This document shows, in pieces, positions 1 through 8,733 of a stretch of DNA of 64,000 nucleotides; position 1 is the stretch's first letter; every line of letters begins with the position of its first letter. A program made the position numbers and the translations under genes. The notes under the pieces were generated by a model. That model worked only from the letters and a program-made list of their open reading frames with translations. It had not been told where the DNA came from and did no database searches. The stretch lies in contig CAUJFI010000110.1 of assembly GCA_963170125.1 (NCBI GenBank), positions 17,617-81,616 on the forward strand, written 5' to 3'. The stretch is from Deinococcota bacterium (lineage in GTDB: Bacteria; Deinococcota; Deinococci; Deinococcales; Trueperaceae).

Positions 1-495
1 GGGCGCTTCCCGCACCAGGAGCTGTTCAGGCAGTGGTCGCCCGCGGACGAGGAGGCCGTTCAGGCGGCCATGCGCCTCACGCGCGTTACGGCGCTGGCGG
101 AGCGCGAGGTCGACGAGCTCTCCGGCGGCCAGCGCCAGCGCGTGTGGCTAGCCATGGTGCTGGCGCAGCAGACGCCCCTCATGCTCCTCGACGAGCCGAC
201 CACCTACCTGGACATCGCGCATCAGCTCGACGTGCTCGAGCTCTGCCGCAAGCTCAACCGCGAGGAGGGGCGCACGCTCGTGATGGTGCTCCACGACCTC
301 AACCAGGCCGCGCGCTACGCGGACCACCTCGTCGTGATGAAGGACGGCGCCGTCGTGGCGGAAGGCGCCCCGGCCGACGTGCTGACGGTCGAGCTGCTCG
401 CGCGCACTTTCGCCCTCGAGGCGCGCATAGCGACCGACCCGGTGTCCTCCACACCCATGGTGATCCCGGTCGCCAGCCTCGAGCGACACGACTGA
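1..495 (+). CDS. ABC transporter ATP-binding protein, FecE/BtuD type, 3' part
   Basis: The gene is cut by the left window edge, and the reading frame is open from base 1. The 164 visible residues hold the GRFPHQ segment typical of siderophore/cobalamin ATPases, the ABC signature LSGGQRQR, Walker B LMLLDEPT with the D-loop, and the H-loop VLHDLNQA. The Walker A motif lies outside the window. Proteins of this type energise import of ferric siderophores, haem or cobalamin from the cytoplasmic face of the membrane. The substrate cannot be read from this part. It converges with the nanE-type gene and does not belong to that operon. Confidence 0.9.
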   Translation, partial: GRFPHQELFRQWSPADEEAVQAAMRLTRVTALAEREVDELSGGQRQRVWLAMVLAQQTPLMLLDEPTTYLDIAHQLDVLELCRKLNREEGRTLVMVLHDLNQAARYADHLVVMKDGAVVAEGAPADVLTVELLARTFALEARIATDPVSSTPMVIPVASLERHD

Positions 496-502
496 GCTTG
501 CG

Positions 503-1228
503 TCATCCGATGCCGGCGACGAACCGCTTGGCGAGCGCCAGCGTGTCGGTGATCGCCGTACCGACCACCACCGCGTGTGCCCCGGCCGCGAAGGCGGCCT
601 TGACCTCCTCCGGTGTGCCGTACCGCCCCTCGGCGACGACCGGCCGGTCCTGCGCCGCGGCCAGGGCGGCGACGAGCGCCAGGTCCGGTCCGGTCGGCGG
701 CGGCTCGCCGTTCGTGTAACCCGCGAGGGTGGTCGCCACGAGGTCGGCCCCCGCCTCCGCGGCGGCCACGCCTTCCGCGACGCAGGAGACATCGGCCATG
801 ATCGGCAGGTCGACGAAGGTAGCGCGGATCTGTCGGATGAGCTCGGCGGCGCTCGGCGCCCCCGTTCCCGTGCGTGGCCGCAACGTCGCGTCCACCGCGA
901 CCAGGTCGGCACCGGCGGCCACCAGCGCCTCGGCGGAGGCGAGGCCGGGCGTGATGTAGGCGACGGGGTCTATGTCCGGGCGCTTGTCGATGCCGATGAT
1001 CGGGACCGAGACGTTCGCCCTGATCGCGGCCACGAACGCCGGGCCGTCGGCCCGGATGCCGACGGCGCCGGCCAGCTCCGCCGCCCTCGCCATGGCCGCC
1101 ATGTGGCTCGGGTGGCGCAACGGCGAACCCTCCGGCGCCTGGCACGAGATGACGAGGCCGCCGCGCAGCGCCGCGATCACGGCGCGCGCACGCGGACGGG
1201 CGGTCGGCCAGACCGGCAGGGCGCTCAC
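503..1228 (-). CDS. nanE: N-acetylmannosamine-6-phosphate 2-epimerase
   Basis: This 241-residue TIM-barrel protein matches NanE, which converts ManNAc-6-P to GlcNAc-6-P. Visible hallmarks are the N-terminal GGLVISCQAPEGSPL, VGIRADGP, VPIIGIDKR, the strand LPIMADVSC, LATTLAGYT-like VATTLAGYTNG, and the phosphate-binding end AHAVVVGTAITD. A longer open frame extends upstream, but it is only a shadow of the preceding gene. The GTG at 1228 overlaps the stop of the DUF4127 gene by four bases (GTGA), which implies translational coupling. It is the last gene of the operon and, with the ROK kinase at 9687, would form two consecutive steps of ManNAc breakdown. Confidence 0.9.
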   Translation of the reverse strand: MSALPVWPTARPRARAVIAALRGGLVISCQAPEGSPLRHPSHMAAMARAAELAGAVGIRADGPAFVAAIRANVSVPIIGIDKRPDIDPVAYITPGLASAEALVAAGADLVAVDATLRPRTGTGAPSAAELIRQIRATFVDLPIMADVSCVAEGVAAAEAGADLVATTLAGYTNGEPPPTGPDLALVAALAAAQDRPVVAEGRYGTPEEVKAAFAAGAHAVVVGTAITDTLALAKRFVAGIG

Positions 1229-2898
1229 GCCGCCCCTCCAGCGCGCTGGACGCCCGGTGCCGCGCCCCGTTCGGTACCGCGTTCGTCGGCGCGCTCGATG
1301 GCGTAATCGATCTCGAAGACGCGCTGCCACGGGAACGCGAGGTGCGTCACCCGGTAAGGCAGCCCGAACCTCAGCGTCTCGGCGTCGAGGTCCGCGCGCG
1401 CCTGGTCGGCCACGGCGCCTTGCCGCGCCGCCGGCACGAACCCGCCCAGTCCGAGGGGCTTGAGCTCTGGCTGCAAGAGGAGGCGGGTGCGCACGCGCGC
1501 CTGGTAGAGCCAGTCGTCGACGAGGCGAGCGGCGACGGCCAGCTCCAGCGCGGCGCGGTCCGCGCCGAGGGTCGCCAGGCAGCCGAGCGTCACGGCCGAG
1601 CCGAGGGCGTTGCCCGCCGTGTTCCAACCCCCGTAGCCGACGAGCAGCGGCAGCGCGCCGTCGGTGGCCAGCCCCGTCATGAGCAGGTCGTCCGCACCGT
1701 TGACGTGGGCCACGTCCGCGAGCGCGACGAGCGCGGGGCCGTCCAGGAGCGCCCGGAGGGCGTCGCGGAAGGCCGGCAGCGACCGGTCGAGGCCGTCGAC
1801 GGGCGCCTCCGCGGCGGCGAGCCAGGCCCGCTCGTCCTCGGTCAGCGTCCCGGGGTGCTCGGCGGCGTAGCCAAGCGCGTGCGCCACGCCGCCCTGCCCC
1901 TGCGACCGCGAGGGGCTGTTGACGCCGAGCCAGAGGTCCCCCGGCGCGCCGGGGGGCAGCTGCACGGCGCCGGCAGCGCGGAGGTGGACGGTGACGAGGT
2001 CGCCGAGGGGCCGGTCCTCGTACGCCGTCTGAACGTCGGCGCCGCGCCGCGACGCGTAGAACGCACTCACGCGCGGTCTGCGCCCGATCACCCGCGAGGC
2101 GAGGCGGGCGATCAGCGCCTGCGCGACCTCGTCGGCGCCCGGATAGACGAGCACGCGGTCGTCCAGGCCGCGGCGCCGGACCTCCGCCTCGAGGCGGCGC
2201 CGGGTCATCACGTTCAGGCCCCACTCCGCCGTGTCGTCCTGGTTGAGGACGAGCGTGTCGATCACGCCGCCCGCTACGAGGTCGAGCGCGGCCAGGTTGA
2301 CCGCGAGCGTGCGCTGTCTGATGTCGAGCTGGTCCTGCCAGACCTCTGCGGGCAGCTCGGCGCGCAGGCCGGCGAGCTCGCGCGCTTCCTCGGCGCTGAG
2401 CGCGTCGGCGCCGGCGCGATGCTCCAGCACGGAGCGCCGGAAGATGGCGCGGCCGTACGAGCGGTAGTAGCTCGGCTCCTCCGCGTCGTCGTCCTCGCGG
2501 CTCACGCGCTGGATGCTGCTGAACGCGAGGATGGGCAGCCCGGGCGCGGCCTCCCGCATGCGCCTCAGGACCTCCAGGCGCCGCAGTGCGCCGCTGAGGT
2601 CGTTGCCCGACTGGCGCGACGGGATGAGCCCGCCCCAGGCGAGCGTGTCGAGCGCGATGACAGCGCCTAGGGGCCGTCCGGAAGGGCTACCGGAGGCGCC
2701 CGCCCCGCTCGCGGCGGACAGGAGCCAGTCGGCCAGGCCGGCCACGTCAGCTGGCGTCTTGCGGCCGCCCAGGAGGGGGGTGGGGCTCGCCAGGCCCCAG
2801 CCGAGCGCGTCGGTGAGGAGGCGCGGGTAGGCGGCGTTGATGGGGCGCTCGTCTAGGGGGATGAGCAGCAGGGAGTCGATGGTCGTGGATCCCTTCAT
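1225..2898 (-). CDS. DUF4127 family protein
   Basis: The 557-residue product has the DUF4127 opening LLLIPLDERPINAAYP, followed by LLGGRKTPADVAGLADWL and an internal LVLNQDDTAEWGLN segment. There is no signal peptide or membrane segment, so it should be cytoplasmic. No biochemical function is established for the family as far as I know. Here it sits between the sugar permeases and nanE, with a 16-nt gap before it and a GTGA overlap after it. A role in processing the imported amino sugar or glycan is therefore inferred from context only. The acidic motifs (DERP, QDD, DDLL) would suit a metal-dependent enzyme, but that is speculation. Confidence 0.85.
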   Translation of the reverse strand: MKGSTTIDSLLLIPLDERPINAAYPRLLTDALGWGLASPTPLLGGRKTPADVAGLADWLLSAASGAGASGSPSGRPLGAVIALDTLAWGGLIPSRQSGNDLSGALRRLEVLRRMREAAPGLPILAFSSIQRVSREDDDAEEPSYYRSYGRAIFRRSVLEHRAGADALSAEEARELAGLRAELPAEVWQDQLDIRQRTLAVNLAALDLVAGGVIDTLVLNQDDTAEWGLNVMTRRRLEAEVRRRGLDDRVLVYPGADEVAQALIARLASRVIGRRPRVSAFYASRRGADVQTAYEDRPLGDLVTVHLRAAGAVQLPPGAPGDLWLGVNSPSRSQGQGGVAHALGYAAEHPGTLTEDERAWLAAAEAPVDGLDRSLPAFRDALRALLDGPALVALADVAHVNGADDLLMTGLATDGALPLLVGYGGWNTAGNALGSAVTLGCLATLGADRAALELAVAARLVDDWLYQARVRTRLLLQPELKPLGLGGFVPAARQGAVADQARADLDAETLRFGLPYRVTHLAFPWQRVFEIDYAIERADERGTERGAAPGVQRAGGAA

Positions 2899-2914
2899 GG
2901 TCGGTGCGCGGCGC

Positions 2915-3745
2915 TCAGCCTTTCACCGCTGCGGTCGACACGCCCGCGATGAACGTCTTCTGGGCGAAGAAGAACAGCAGGATGATGGGCACGCTCATGA
3001 GGAGCGAGCCGGCCATCAGGAGCGGCCAGGCCGCCGCGCGCGTGCTGGCGAGCTGCTGCAACCCGATGGCGAGCGTGTAGAGGCGGTCGTCGGTCAGATA
3101 GATGAGCGGGTTGAGGAAGTCCGTCCAGGTCCAGATGAATATGAACAGCGACGCCGTGGCGAGGGCCGGTTTGGCGAGCGGCAGGACGATGCGCGCGAAG
3201 ATCTGCCACTCGCTGGCGCCGTCGATCCGCGCGGAGTCGGAGATGTCGTTCGGGATGGCCGAGTAGAACTGGCGCAGCAGGAAGACGGCGAAGGCGCTGC
3301 CCGTGAGCGCCGGTACGATCAGGGGCAGGAAGGTGCCGACCCAGCCGAGCTTCTGGAACATCACAAACTGCGGGATGAGCGTCACCTGGGGCGGCAGGAC
3401 CATCGTGGCGAGGAGGCAGTAGAAGAGGAGTTCGCGGCCCGGCCACTTGATGCGGGAGAAGCCGTAGGCCACGACGGCCGAAGAGGCCACGTAGAACGCC
3501 ACGCTCGTCACGGTCACGAACACGGTGTTGGCCAGGTAGCGCAGGAACGGGATCTCCGTCATGAGGCGCCAGTAGTTGGACCACATCACGGGCGCGGGCA
3601 CCCACTCCGGTGGGATGGCGAACACCTGCGCGTCGGTCTTGAGCGACGTGGAGATCATCCAGACGAACGGCGTCAGGAAGAAGACGGCGCCCGCGACGAG
3701 CACGACGTAGACGACGAGGTTCCAGAGGCTGTTGCGGCGGCTCAT
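2915..3745 (-). CDS. Carbohydrate ABC transporter permease, MalG/UgpE type
   Basis: This 276-residue inner-membrane protein starts MSRRNSLWNLVVYVV and shows about six hydrophobic segments. The cytoplasmic EAA loop has the form DSARIDGASEWQIFARIVLPLAKPAL (around residues 185-210), which contacts the ATPase. It ends with the family's usual GVSTAAVKG tail. The ATG at 3745 shares one base with the stop of the upstream permease (TGATG). No ATPase gene is present, so the pair probably uses a shared MsmX/UgpC-like ATPase encoded elsewhere. It is the second permease of the locus. Confidence 0.93.
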   Translation of the reverse strand: MSRRNSLWNLVVYVVLVAGAVFFLTPFVWMISTSLKTDAQVFAIPPEWVPAPVMWSNYWRLMTEIPFLRYLANTVFVTVTSVAFYVASSAVVAYGFSRIKWPGRELLFYCLLATMVLPPQVTLIPQFVMFQKLGWVGTFLPLIVPALTGSAFAVFLLRQFYSAIPNDISDSARIDGASEWQIFARIVLPLAKPALATASLFIFIWTWTDFLNPLIYLTDDRLYTLAIGLQQLASTRAAAWPLLMAGSLLMSVPIILLFFFAQKTFIAGVSTAAVKG

Positions 3746-4626
3746 CAGCTGCGCGCCTCGTAGTAGACCCAGCCGGACGTACGGAAGACGCCGACGAGAG
3801 CGACCGCCGTGATCGCGAGCAGGACCCACGCCATGGCCGAGGCGTAGCCCATCCGGAAGAACTGGAAGGCGTTCTGGTACAGGTAGAGGGCGTAGACGAG
3901 CGTGGAGTTGGACGGGCCGCCGCCCGTCATGATGTAGATGTTCGTGAACGCCTGGAACGACGTGATGATGCCCATGATCAGGTTGAAGAGGATGACGGGG
4001 GAGAGCATCGGGAGGGTCACGAAGCGGAAGCGTTGCCACCTGCTCGCCCCGTCGAGGTCGGCGGCCTCGTAGAGCGCCACCGGCACGTTCTGCAGCCCGG
4101 CCAGGTAGATCACCATCGAGCCGCCGACGCCCCACAGGCTCGCGAGGATGAGCGCCGGCTTGGACCAGGTAGGGTCGGCGAGCCAGCCGGGGCCGTTGAT
4201 GCCGAGCTGCCAGAGGAACTCGTTCACGGGGCCGTAGTCCGGGTTGAGGAACCAGCGCCACAGGAGCGCGGCCGCCACGGCGGGCACGACGCTCGGCAGG
4301 AAGTACACCGTGCGGAAGAGCCCTTGCAGGCGCACCTTGTTGTTGAGGAGCATCGCGATCACCAGGCTCAGGCCCAATGAGAACGGGATGCCGATCGCGG
4401 CCAGGTAGAGCGTGTTGTAGAGCGTCTTGCCGAAGAGCGGGTCTGCGAACAGGTCGGTGTAGTTGCGCGCGCCGATCCACCTGGGGGCGGACACGACGTT
4501 GTAGTCGGTGAACGAGAAGTAGAGCGAGGCGAGCACGGGGTAGACCGTGAAGACGACGAACCCGATGAGCCAGGGGGATACGAAGGCCAGCCCCAACCAG
4601 AGGTCGCGACGTTGCCGGCGGGTCAT
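3745..4626 (-). CDS. Carbohydrate ABC transporter permease, MalF/UgpA type
   Basis: This 293-residue membrane protein has the MalF/UgpA pattern: a first segment LGLAFVSPWLIGFVVFTVYP, then SLYFSFTDYN, a central FLPSVVPAVAAALLWRWF and the EAA loop YEAADLDGASRWQRFRFVTLP. I chose the ATG at 4626. A GTG four codons upstream (4638) is possible and neither start has a strong Shine-Dalgarno. The gene is separated from the binding-protein gene by 96 nt containing a strong nested hairpin (4643-4690). It forms the translocation pore with the downstream permease. Confidence 0.92.
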   Translation of the reverse strand: MTRRQRRDLWLGLAFVSPWLIGFVVFTVYPVLASLYFSFTDYNVVSAPRWIGARNYTDLFADPLFGKTLYNTLYLAAIGIPFSLGLSLVIAMLLNNKVRLQGLFRTVYFLPSVVPAVAAALLWRWFLNPDYGPVNEFLWQLGINGPGWLADPTWSKPALILASLWGVGGSMVIYLAGLQNVPVALYEAADLDGASRWQRFRFVTLPMLSPVILFNLIMGIITSFQAFTNIYIMTGGGPSNSTLVYALYLYQNAFQFFRMGYASAMAWVLLAITAVALVGVFRTSGWVYYEARS

Positions 4627-4642
4627 GGACCTAGGCACGCTC

Positions 4643-4690
4643 GGCCGCCCGGCGCGGCGCCGGCTCCGGCGCGCGGCCGGCCGGGCGGCC
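4643..4690 (-). promoter_or_regulatory. Nested hairpin between binding-protein and permease genes
   Basis: Arms 4643-4653 and 4680-4690 (GGCCGCCCGGC and its exact complement) form an 11-bp stem. Inside it, 4657-4663 and 4666-4672 form a second 7-bp GC-only stem. No U-tract follows on the transcribed strand, so it is not a classical terminator. It lies between the abundant binding-protein gene and the permeases, where it could stop 3' exonucleases or lower downstream expression. This role is inferred. Confidence 0.6.
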
Positions 4691-4722
4691 GGCTCCGGCG
4701 CCTCTGGCAGGGGACGGGCTCA

Positions 4723-6027
4723 TCAGCGGTACTTCTCCAGCTCGCGTTGCACGTTGCGCTGGGCCGTCTCGAGCGCCTCGCGGGCCGTCGCGGTGCCGTC
4801 TTGGACGGCGGCCAGCGCCTGGTTGAGCTGGTCGCTCAGGTACAGGCCGACGGGGAGGCCAGGCGGCGTGTAGACGTAGCCGGTCAGCAGCATGTCGATG
4901 TACGTCTGCATGTGCGGCGTGATGGTGTCGGCGAAGACGGGCATGGCCAGCGCGTCGCGCCGCGGCGGGATGTTGGCGAGCGCGGCCGCGAAGCGCGCGG
5001 ACTGCTCGGGCGCGCTCAGCCAGAGGAGGAAGCGCGTGGCCTCGGCCTTGTGCGTCGCCTGGGCCGGTATCACCCAGAAGGAGCTCTGCACGGGCGTGAC
5101 GTCGGCCCGGCCATCCTCCGGGGCGGGGAAGTTGGTGACCCCCCAGTTCAGGTCGGGGGCGTACTCGCGCGTGAACGCGACCTCCCACTGCCCGCCCTCT
5201 TGCATGGCGATCTGCCCGCGGTAGAAGGGGTTGAACGGGCTGGCCATGTCGCCCCATCCCGCCTGGAAGCGGCGGATCTTCGCGATGTCGTACTTTTTGT
5301 AGAACGCCGTGAGCCACTCGAAGGCGGCCACGTTCCCAGGGTGGTCGAGGGTGACCTCTAGCGTCTCTGGGTCGTAGAGCTGGCCGCCGAACGCGTAGCA
5401 GTAGATGGCCGTGACGTTCGGGTAGAACCCCAGGCGACGCATGTTGCCGCGCGCGTCGACGGTCGTGAGCTGCTCGGTCAGGGCGTCGAGCTCCGCGATG
5501 GTGCGCGGGGGCGCCTCGGGGTCGAGGCCGGCCGCGGCGAAGACGTCCTTGTTCCACATGAAGGCGTAGACGTTGATGGTGGTAGGCACACCGTACTTCG
5601 CGCCCTGGTAGGCGCCGTACTCCCAGATGCCGGGCAGGTAGTCCTCCGGGCCGACACCCGCGGCGCTCAGGTCGTCGGTGAGGTCTGCCAGTGCGCCGCC
5701 GTAGCCGAGGGGGACGACCATCCAGTCCCAGACGGTCACGAGGTCGGCGGGGGCGCCGCCGGCGAGCGAGGCGAGGATGCGCTCGCCGTCGCCGATGGGC
5801 ACGAACGACGAACGCACCCGCACCTCGGCCTGGCTGGCGTTGAACTCGTCGACGAGCGCCTGCAAGGCCTGCCCCTCGGAGCCGCCCCAGGCCTGCCAGA
5901 AGGTGATCTCGGTCTGGGCGGACGCGGCGGAGAGGAGGGCGAGGCTGGCGAGCGCGGCGACCCACGCGCGCAACGAGCGGCGGCGTAGGTTCCGAGTGGT
6001 GGGGCGGTCAGACGGCCGCGGGGTCAC
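4723..6027 (-). CDS. Extracellular sugar-binding protein of ABC transporter
   Basis: The 434-residue product has an Arg-rich N-terminus, a hydrophobic core and the SAASAQ cleavage region (around residue 37), so it is secreted. The mature start TEITFWQAWGGSEGQ is typical of family 1 sugar-binding proteins, as is the later QSSFWVIPAQATHKAEATRF. It starts at GTG 6027, preceded by GAGGAG. It would capture the substrate outside the cell and deliver it to the two permeases downstream. The short gap to the DUF4434 gene (6028-6103) holds a weak 6-bp GGCCCC/GGGGCC hairpin. The ligand is unknown. An amino sugar or oligosaccharide is suggested by NanE and the ROK kinase. Confidence 0.93.
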   Translation of the reverse strand: MTPRPSDRPTTRNLRRRSLRAWVAALASLALLSAASAQTEITFWQAWGGSEGQALQALVDEFNASQAEVRVRSSFVPIGDGERILASLAGGAPADLVTVWDWMVVPLGYGGALADLTDDLSAAGVGPEDYLPGIWEYGAYQGAKYGVPTTINVYAFMWNKDVFAAAGLDPEAPPRTIAELDALTEQLTTVDARGNMRRLGFYPNVTAIYCYAFGGQLYDPETLEVTLDHPGNVAAFEWLTAFYKKYDIAKIRRFQAGWGDMASPFNPFYRGQIAMQEGGQWEVAFTREYAPDLNWGVTNFPAPEDGRADVTPVQSSFWVIPAQATHKAEATRFLLWLSAPEQSARFAAALANIPPRRDALAMPVFADTITPHMQTYIDMLLTGYVYTPPGLPVGLYLSDQLNQALAAVQDGTATAREALETAQRNVQRELEKYR

Positions 6028-6103
6028 GGTTCACGCTCCTCACTGACAGGCCCCCTGGCGGCTGGGGCCGTCTGCGGGCGGCCCGGTCGCCCAGCACGGG
6101 TCC

Positions 6104-7600
6104 TCATCGTCCGAGCTCCTTCAGGTACTCCAGGTAGTCCTGGTAGAGCTGGGCGGCCGCTCCGCCGGCCCTGGGGCTCATGTGGTTCGGGAAGGCGAAC
6201 GCCACGAACTTGGCGACGTAAGGCGCCTCGAGCTCGAGCTGGCTCCTAACGGTGGCGATCCTCGCGCTAGTGGCCTGCCAGGCGAGGTCGTCGACCGGCC
6301 AGCCGTGGGTCTGCTCGAAGACCTCCAGGTCCGACCAGAGCGCCACGCCGTGCGCGTCCGTCACGGCCTTGAGGGCCCGGTAGACGGGCACGCCCTCCTC
6401 GACGGTCGTCCGTCGCGTGCCGACGCCGTCCTGCATGGCGATGACGTCGAGATCCGCCTGCGCAAGGGTGGCGTCCCACCACGCCGCGTACGCCTCGCCG
6501 TCCGGCCGCATGCCGAAGTACGGCGCCACCATCACGGGGCGACCGACCTGGGCGTGGGCGGCGTCCGCCATGGCGGCGAGGTAGGTCGTCATGGCCGCGT
6601 GGGCGACGGGGGTCACGAAGCTCCGGTCGTCGATCTCCTCGGGGAGGTAGTAGCCAACCAGCGCGGGCGAGGCGCCGTAGAGCCTCTCCAGCTCCAGCAT
6701 GAGCGCCGTGTTGCTCGCGGAGGAGGCGTTCGGGTCGAACTTGCCCTCCCAGTAGGCCGGGTCGAGGGCGAGGCCGAGCCAGACCCGGAAGCCCGCGCCC
6801 TCCGCGGCGGCCAGCAGCTCGCCTATGGGGTCCCACGTCCGCATGTCGGCGCCGGCGGCCTCGCCGTCGTGCCACCCTGCCGGACGCCCGAGGCTCAGGT
6901 AGTGGGCGCCGTCGCCTGAGACGGAGACCGCGATGGCGGCGGGCAGCTCGACGGCCGAGACGTCCGAGCGCATGAACTGGACCTCGACGCTGTCGAAGGC
7001 CGTCGGTTCACCAAGGTCGAAGTCGATGACGATCTCGCCGGCAGGCAGCTGCCAGCCGACCATGTCGGACCAGGCGAAGTTGGCGCTGCCGTCCGTGAGC
7101 TTCCCGCCCGTCGCGGCGTTCGGGTCGAGGTAGGTGCCGGAGGGGCCGGGCGTCAGGGCGTAGCCGCGGCCGGCCACGACGTTACGGCCGTTGTCGAGCA
7201 CGCGGACCTCGGGGATCATCGTCCACTCCTTGCTGCTCGGCGTGACGACGACCCGCACGTGCGTCGCCTTGGCCGGAGTTTCCGCCTGCCAGGCGAGCGT
7301 GGCGATGGACTCGTTAGGCGGCAGGGTCGCCGCCGCGGGCGGCGCGCCCGGGATGGCAGCGACCGTCGGGAAGTAGCTCACCTCGCCGTAGCGGGAGTAC
7401 TGGACGATCAGCGTGTCGAAGCCGACCGAGCGCATGCGCTCCAGCTCCGCGCGCCACCCGTCCTCACCGAGCGTGGCGAGCTGGTAGTCGAACTGCACGA
7501 ACGTGCCGGTGAGCACGGGTTCCGTCTGGGCGAACGCCGTGCCCACCAGGGCGATGGCCCCGGTGAGCACGGCGTCGCGCACCTGTCTCCGCAGCGTCAT
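6104..7600 (-). CDS. Secreted DUF4434 hydrolase-like protein with discoidin-like insert
   Basis: The 498-residue protein has a signal peptide ending near TAFAQ (residue 25). Residues 30-72 (GTFVQFDYQLATLGEDGW, FDTLIVQYSRYG) and residues 256-498 (FRVWLGLALDP, YYLPEEIDD, PVMVAPYF, LDVIAMQDGVG, DLEVFEQ) match the DUF4434 TIM-barrel type, which resembles glycoside hydrolases. Candidate catalytic acids are Glu321/Glu322 and Glu426. Residues of about 96-240 are a carbohydrate-binding discoidin-like insert related to the neighbouring protein, with its two halves in swapped order. The ATG at 7600 directly follows the upstream TAG. A role in trimming extracellular glycan before uptake is inferred. Confidence 0.8.
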   Translation of the reverse strand: MTLRRQVRDAVLTGAIALVGTAFAQTEPVLTGTFVQFDYQLATLGEDGWRAELERMRSVGFDTLIVQYSRYGEVSYFPTVAAIPGAPPAAATLPPNESIATLAWQAETPAKATHVRVVVTPSSKEWTMIPEVRVLDNGRNVVAGRGYALTPGPSGTYLDPNAATGGKLTDGSANFAWSDMVGWQLPAGEIVIDFDLGEPTAFDSVEVQFMRSDVSAVELPAAIAVSVSGDGAHYLSLGRPAGWHDGEAAGADMRTWDPIGELLAAAEGAGFRVWLGLALDPAYWEGKFDPNASSASNTALMLELERLYGASPALVGYYLPEEIDDRSFVTPVAHAAMTTYLAAMADAAHAQVGRPVMVAPYFGMRPDGEAYAAWWDATLAQADLDVIAMQDGVGTRRTTVEEGVPVYRALKAVTDAHGVALWSDLEVFEQTHGWPVDDLAWQATSARIATVRSQLELEAPYVAKFVAFAFPNHMSPRAGGAAAQLYQDYLEYLKELGR

Positions 7601-8674
7601 CTACTCAGCTGCTTCCTGGACCTCCGGCACCGCGGCCCCGGTCTGCACCACGACCTCGGCGAGCATGAGCCACCCGGTACGCTGGCGGATCTGGAGCTTG
7701 ACGTAGCGGCCGCCGACCGGCTCCTGCAGGTCCTCCCAATAGACGGAGTTGATGAGCTCGTTCATGGCGGGGGAGGGGGCGGTCTTGGCGGCGAGGCCGA
7801 CGACCGTGAAGTTCTCGCCGTCGTCCGAGACGGACACGAGGATGCTGTACGGCAGGTTGACGGCCGAGGCGAACGAGCGCATGAACAGGCCGGCGACGCG
7901 GGTGATGCCGTCGACGTGCTCGCCGAGGTCGACCACGACGACCGGGTTGAAGGTGGCGTCGGCGATGCCGACCATGTCGGCCCACGAGTAGGCGTACGCG
8001 CCGTCGGTCAGCTTGGCGCCGTCAGGGTCCGGGTACGCCTCGGAGGCCGCCGGCTGGAGTGAGTAGGTCTTGCCTAGCGCCACGTTCACGGCCTCGGCGC
8101 TGGCGGGCGTGTTCCCCGAGGCAGCGGGCAGGCGGTCGGCCGGGACGGCGCCGTTGCCCACCTGGAGCTCGGCGACCATCGTCCAGCCGCCGCCGGGCAG
8201 GAGCTCGACGCGCACGTACTGCCCGTAACCCGCCCACGCCTCGTCCGCCCAGACGAGCGTGCCGATCGTGTCGTTCGCGACCTCGCCCTCCAGGGCAACG
8301 TTGGCCAGGCCGAGGTCCTCCCATAGGACGCCGTCTTCCGAGACGGAGACGATGGCGGTGGGGAGCGAGACGGCCGAGCCGTCGGAGCGCATGACCTTCA
8401 GGGCGACGTAGCTGATCGTGTCGTAGACGGCGCCGAGGTCGACGGTGAGGGCGACCGGCTCCGCGCCTTCGAAGCCGACCATGTCGGCCCACGCGAAGGC
8501 GTAGGCGCCGTCCGTGAGCTTGAGCCCGTCGCCGTCCGGGTACGCCTCGGCGGCCGGGCGGCTGGACGTGACGAGCTTGCCGGCGGCGATGTCGAAGTCC
8601 GCCGACTGCGCGAAGGCGAACGTCCCGGCGAGCGTGAGCGCCGCGATTAGGAGCTTGATCGACTGGGGTTGCAT
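7601..8674 (-). CDS. Secreted protein with two tandem discoidin (F5/8 type C)-like domains
   Basis: The 357-residue product begins MQPQSIKLLIAALTLAG with a signal peptide cut after AFAQ. Two similar modules follow (about residues 25-165 and 185-345). Each has an AYPDxDGxKLTDGxYA segment, a W-x-DMVG motif, a VSVSxDG strand and a closing YVR/KL...W motif. Such domains usually bind glycans. The ATG at 8674 is preceded by AGGAGG at good spacing, so an in-frame upstream start (8749) was not used. It is the first gene of the sugar operon and lies downstream of the palindromic operator region. It probably holds substrate at the cell surface. Confidence 0.78.
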   Translation of the reverse strand: MQPQSIKLLIAALTLAGTFAFAQSADFDIAAGKLVTSSRPAAEAYPDGDGLKLTDGAYAFAWADMVGFEGAEPVALTVDLGAVYDTISYVALKVMRSDGSAVSLPTAIVSVSEDGVLWEDLGLANVALEGEVANDTIGTLVWADEAWAGYGQYVRVELLPGGGWTMVAELQVGNGAVPADRLPAASGNTPASAEAVNVALGKTYSLQPAASEAYPDPDGAKLTDGAYAYSWADMVGIADATFNPVVVVDLGEHVDGITRVAGLFMRSFASAVNLPYSILVSVSDDGENFTVVGLAAKTAPSPAMNELINSVYWEDLQEPVGGRYVKLQIRQRTGWLMLAEVVVQTGAAVPEVQEAAE

Positions 8675-8733
8675 GCGGTCCTCCTGGTGGGTGTCGACCG
8701 ACCGGCCTGCCGAGGTCGGTCGCCGCACCCCAG

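Noticed and set aside
1229..2224. N-terminal extension of nanE to 573 codons
   Set aside because: The extension is antisense-like low-complexity sequence inside the DUF4127 gene. NanE length and the GTGA overlap fix the start at 1228.
2837..3763. 308-codon plus-strand frame over the permease gene
   Set aside because: It is a shadow of the MalG-type gene, rich in Arg/Glu/Gly and without motifs.
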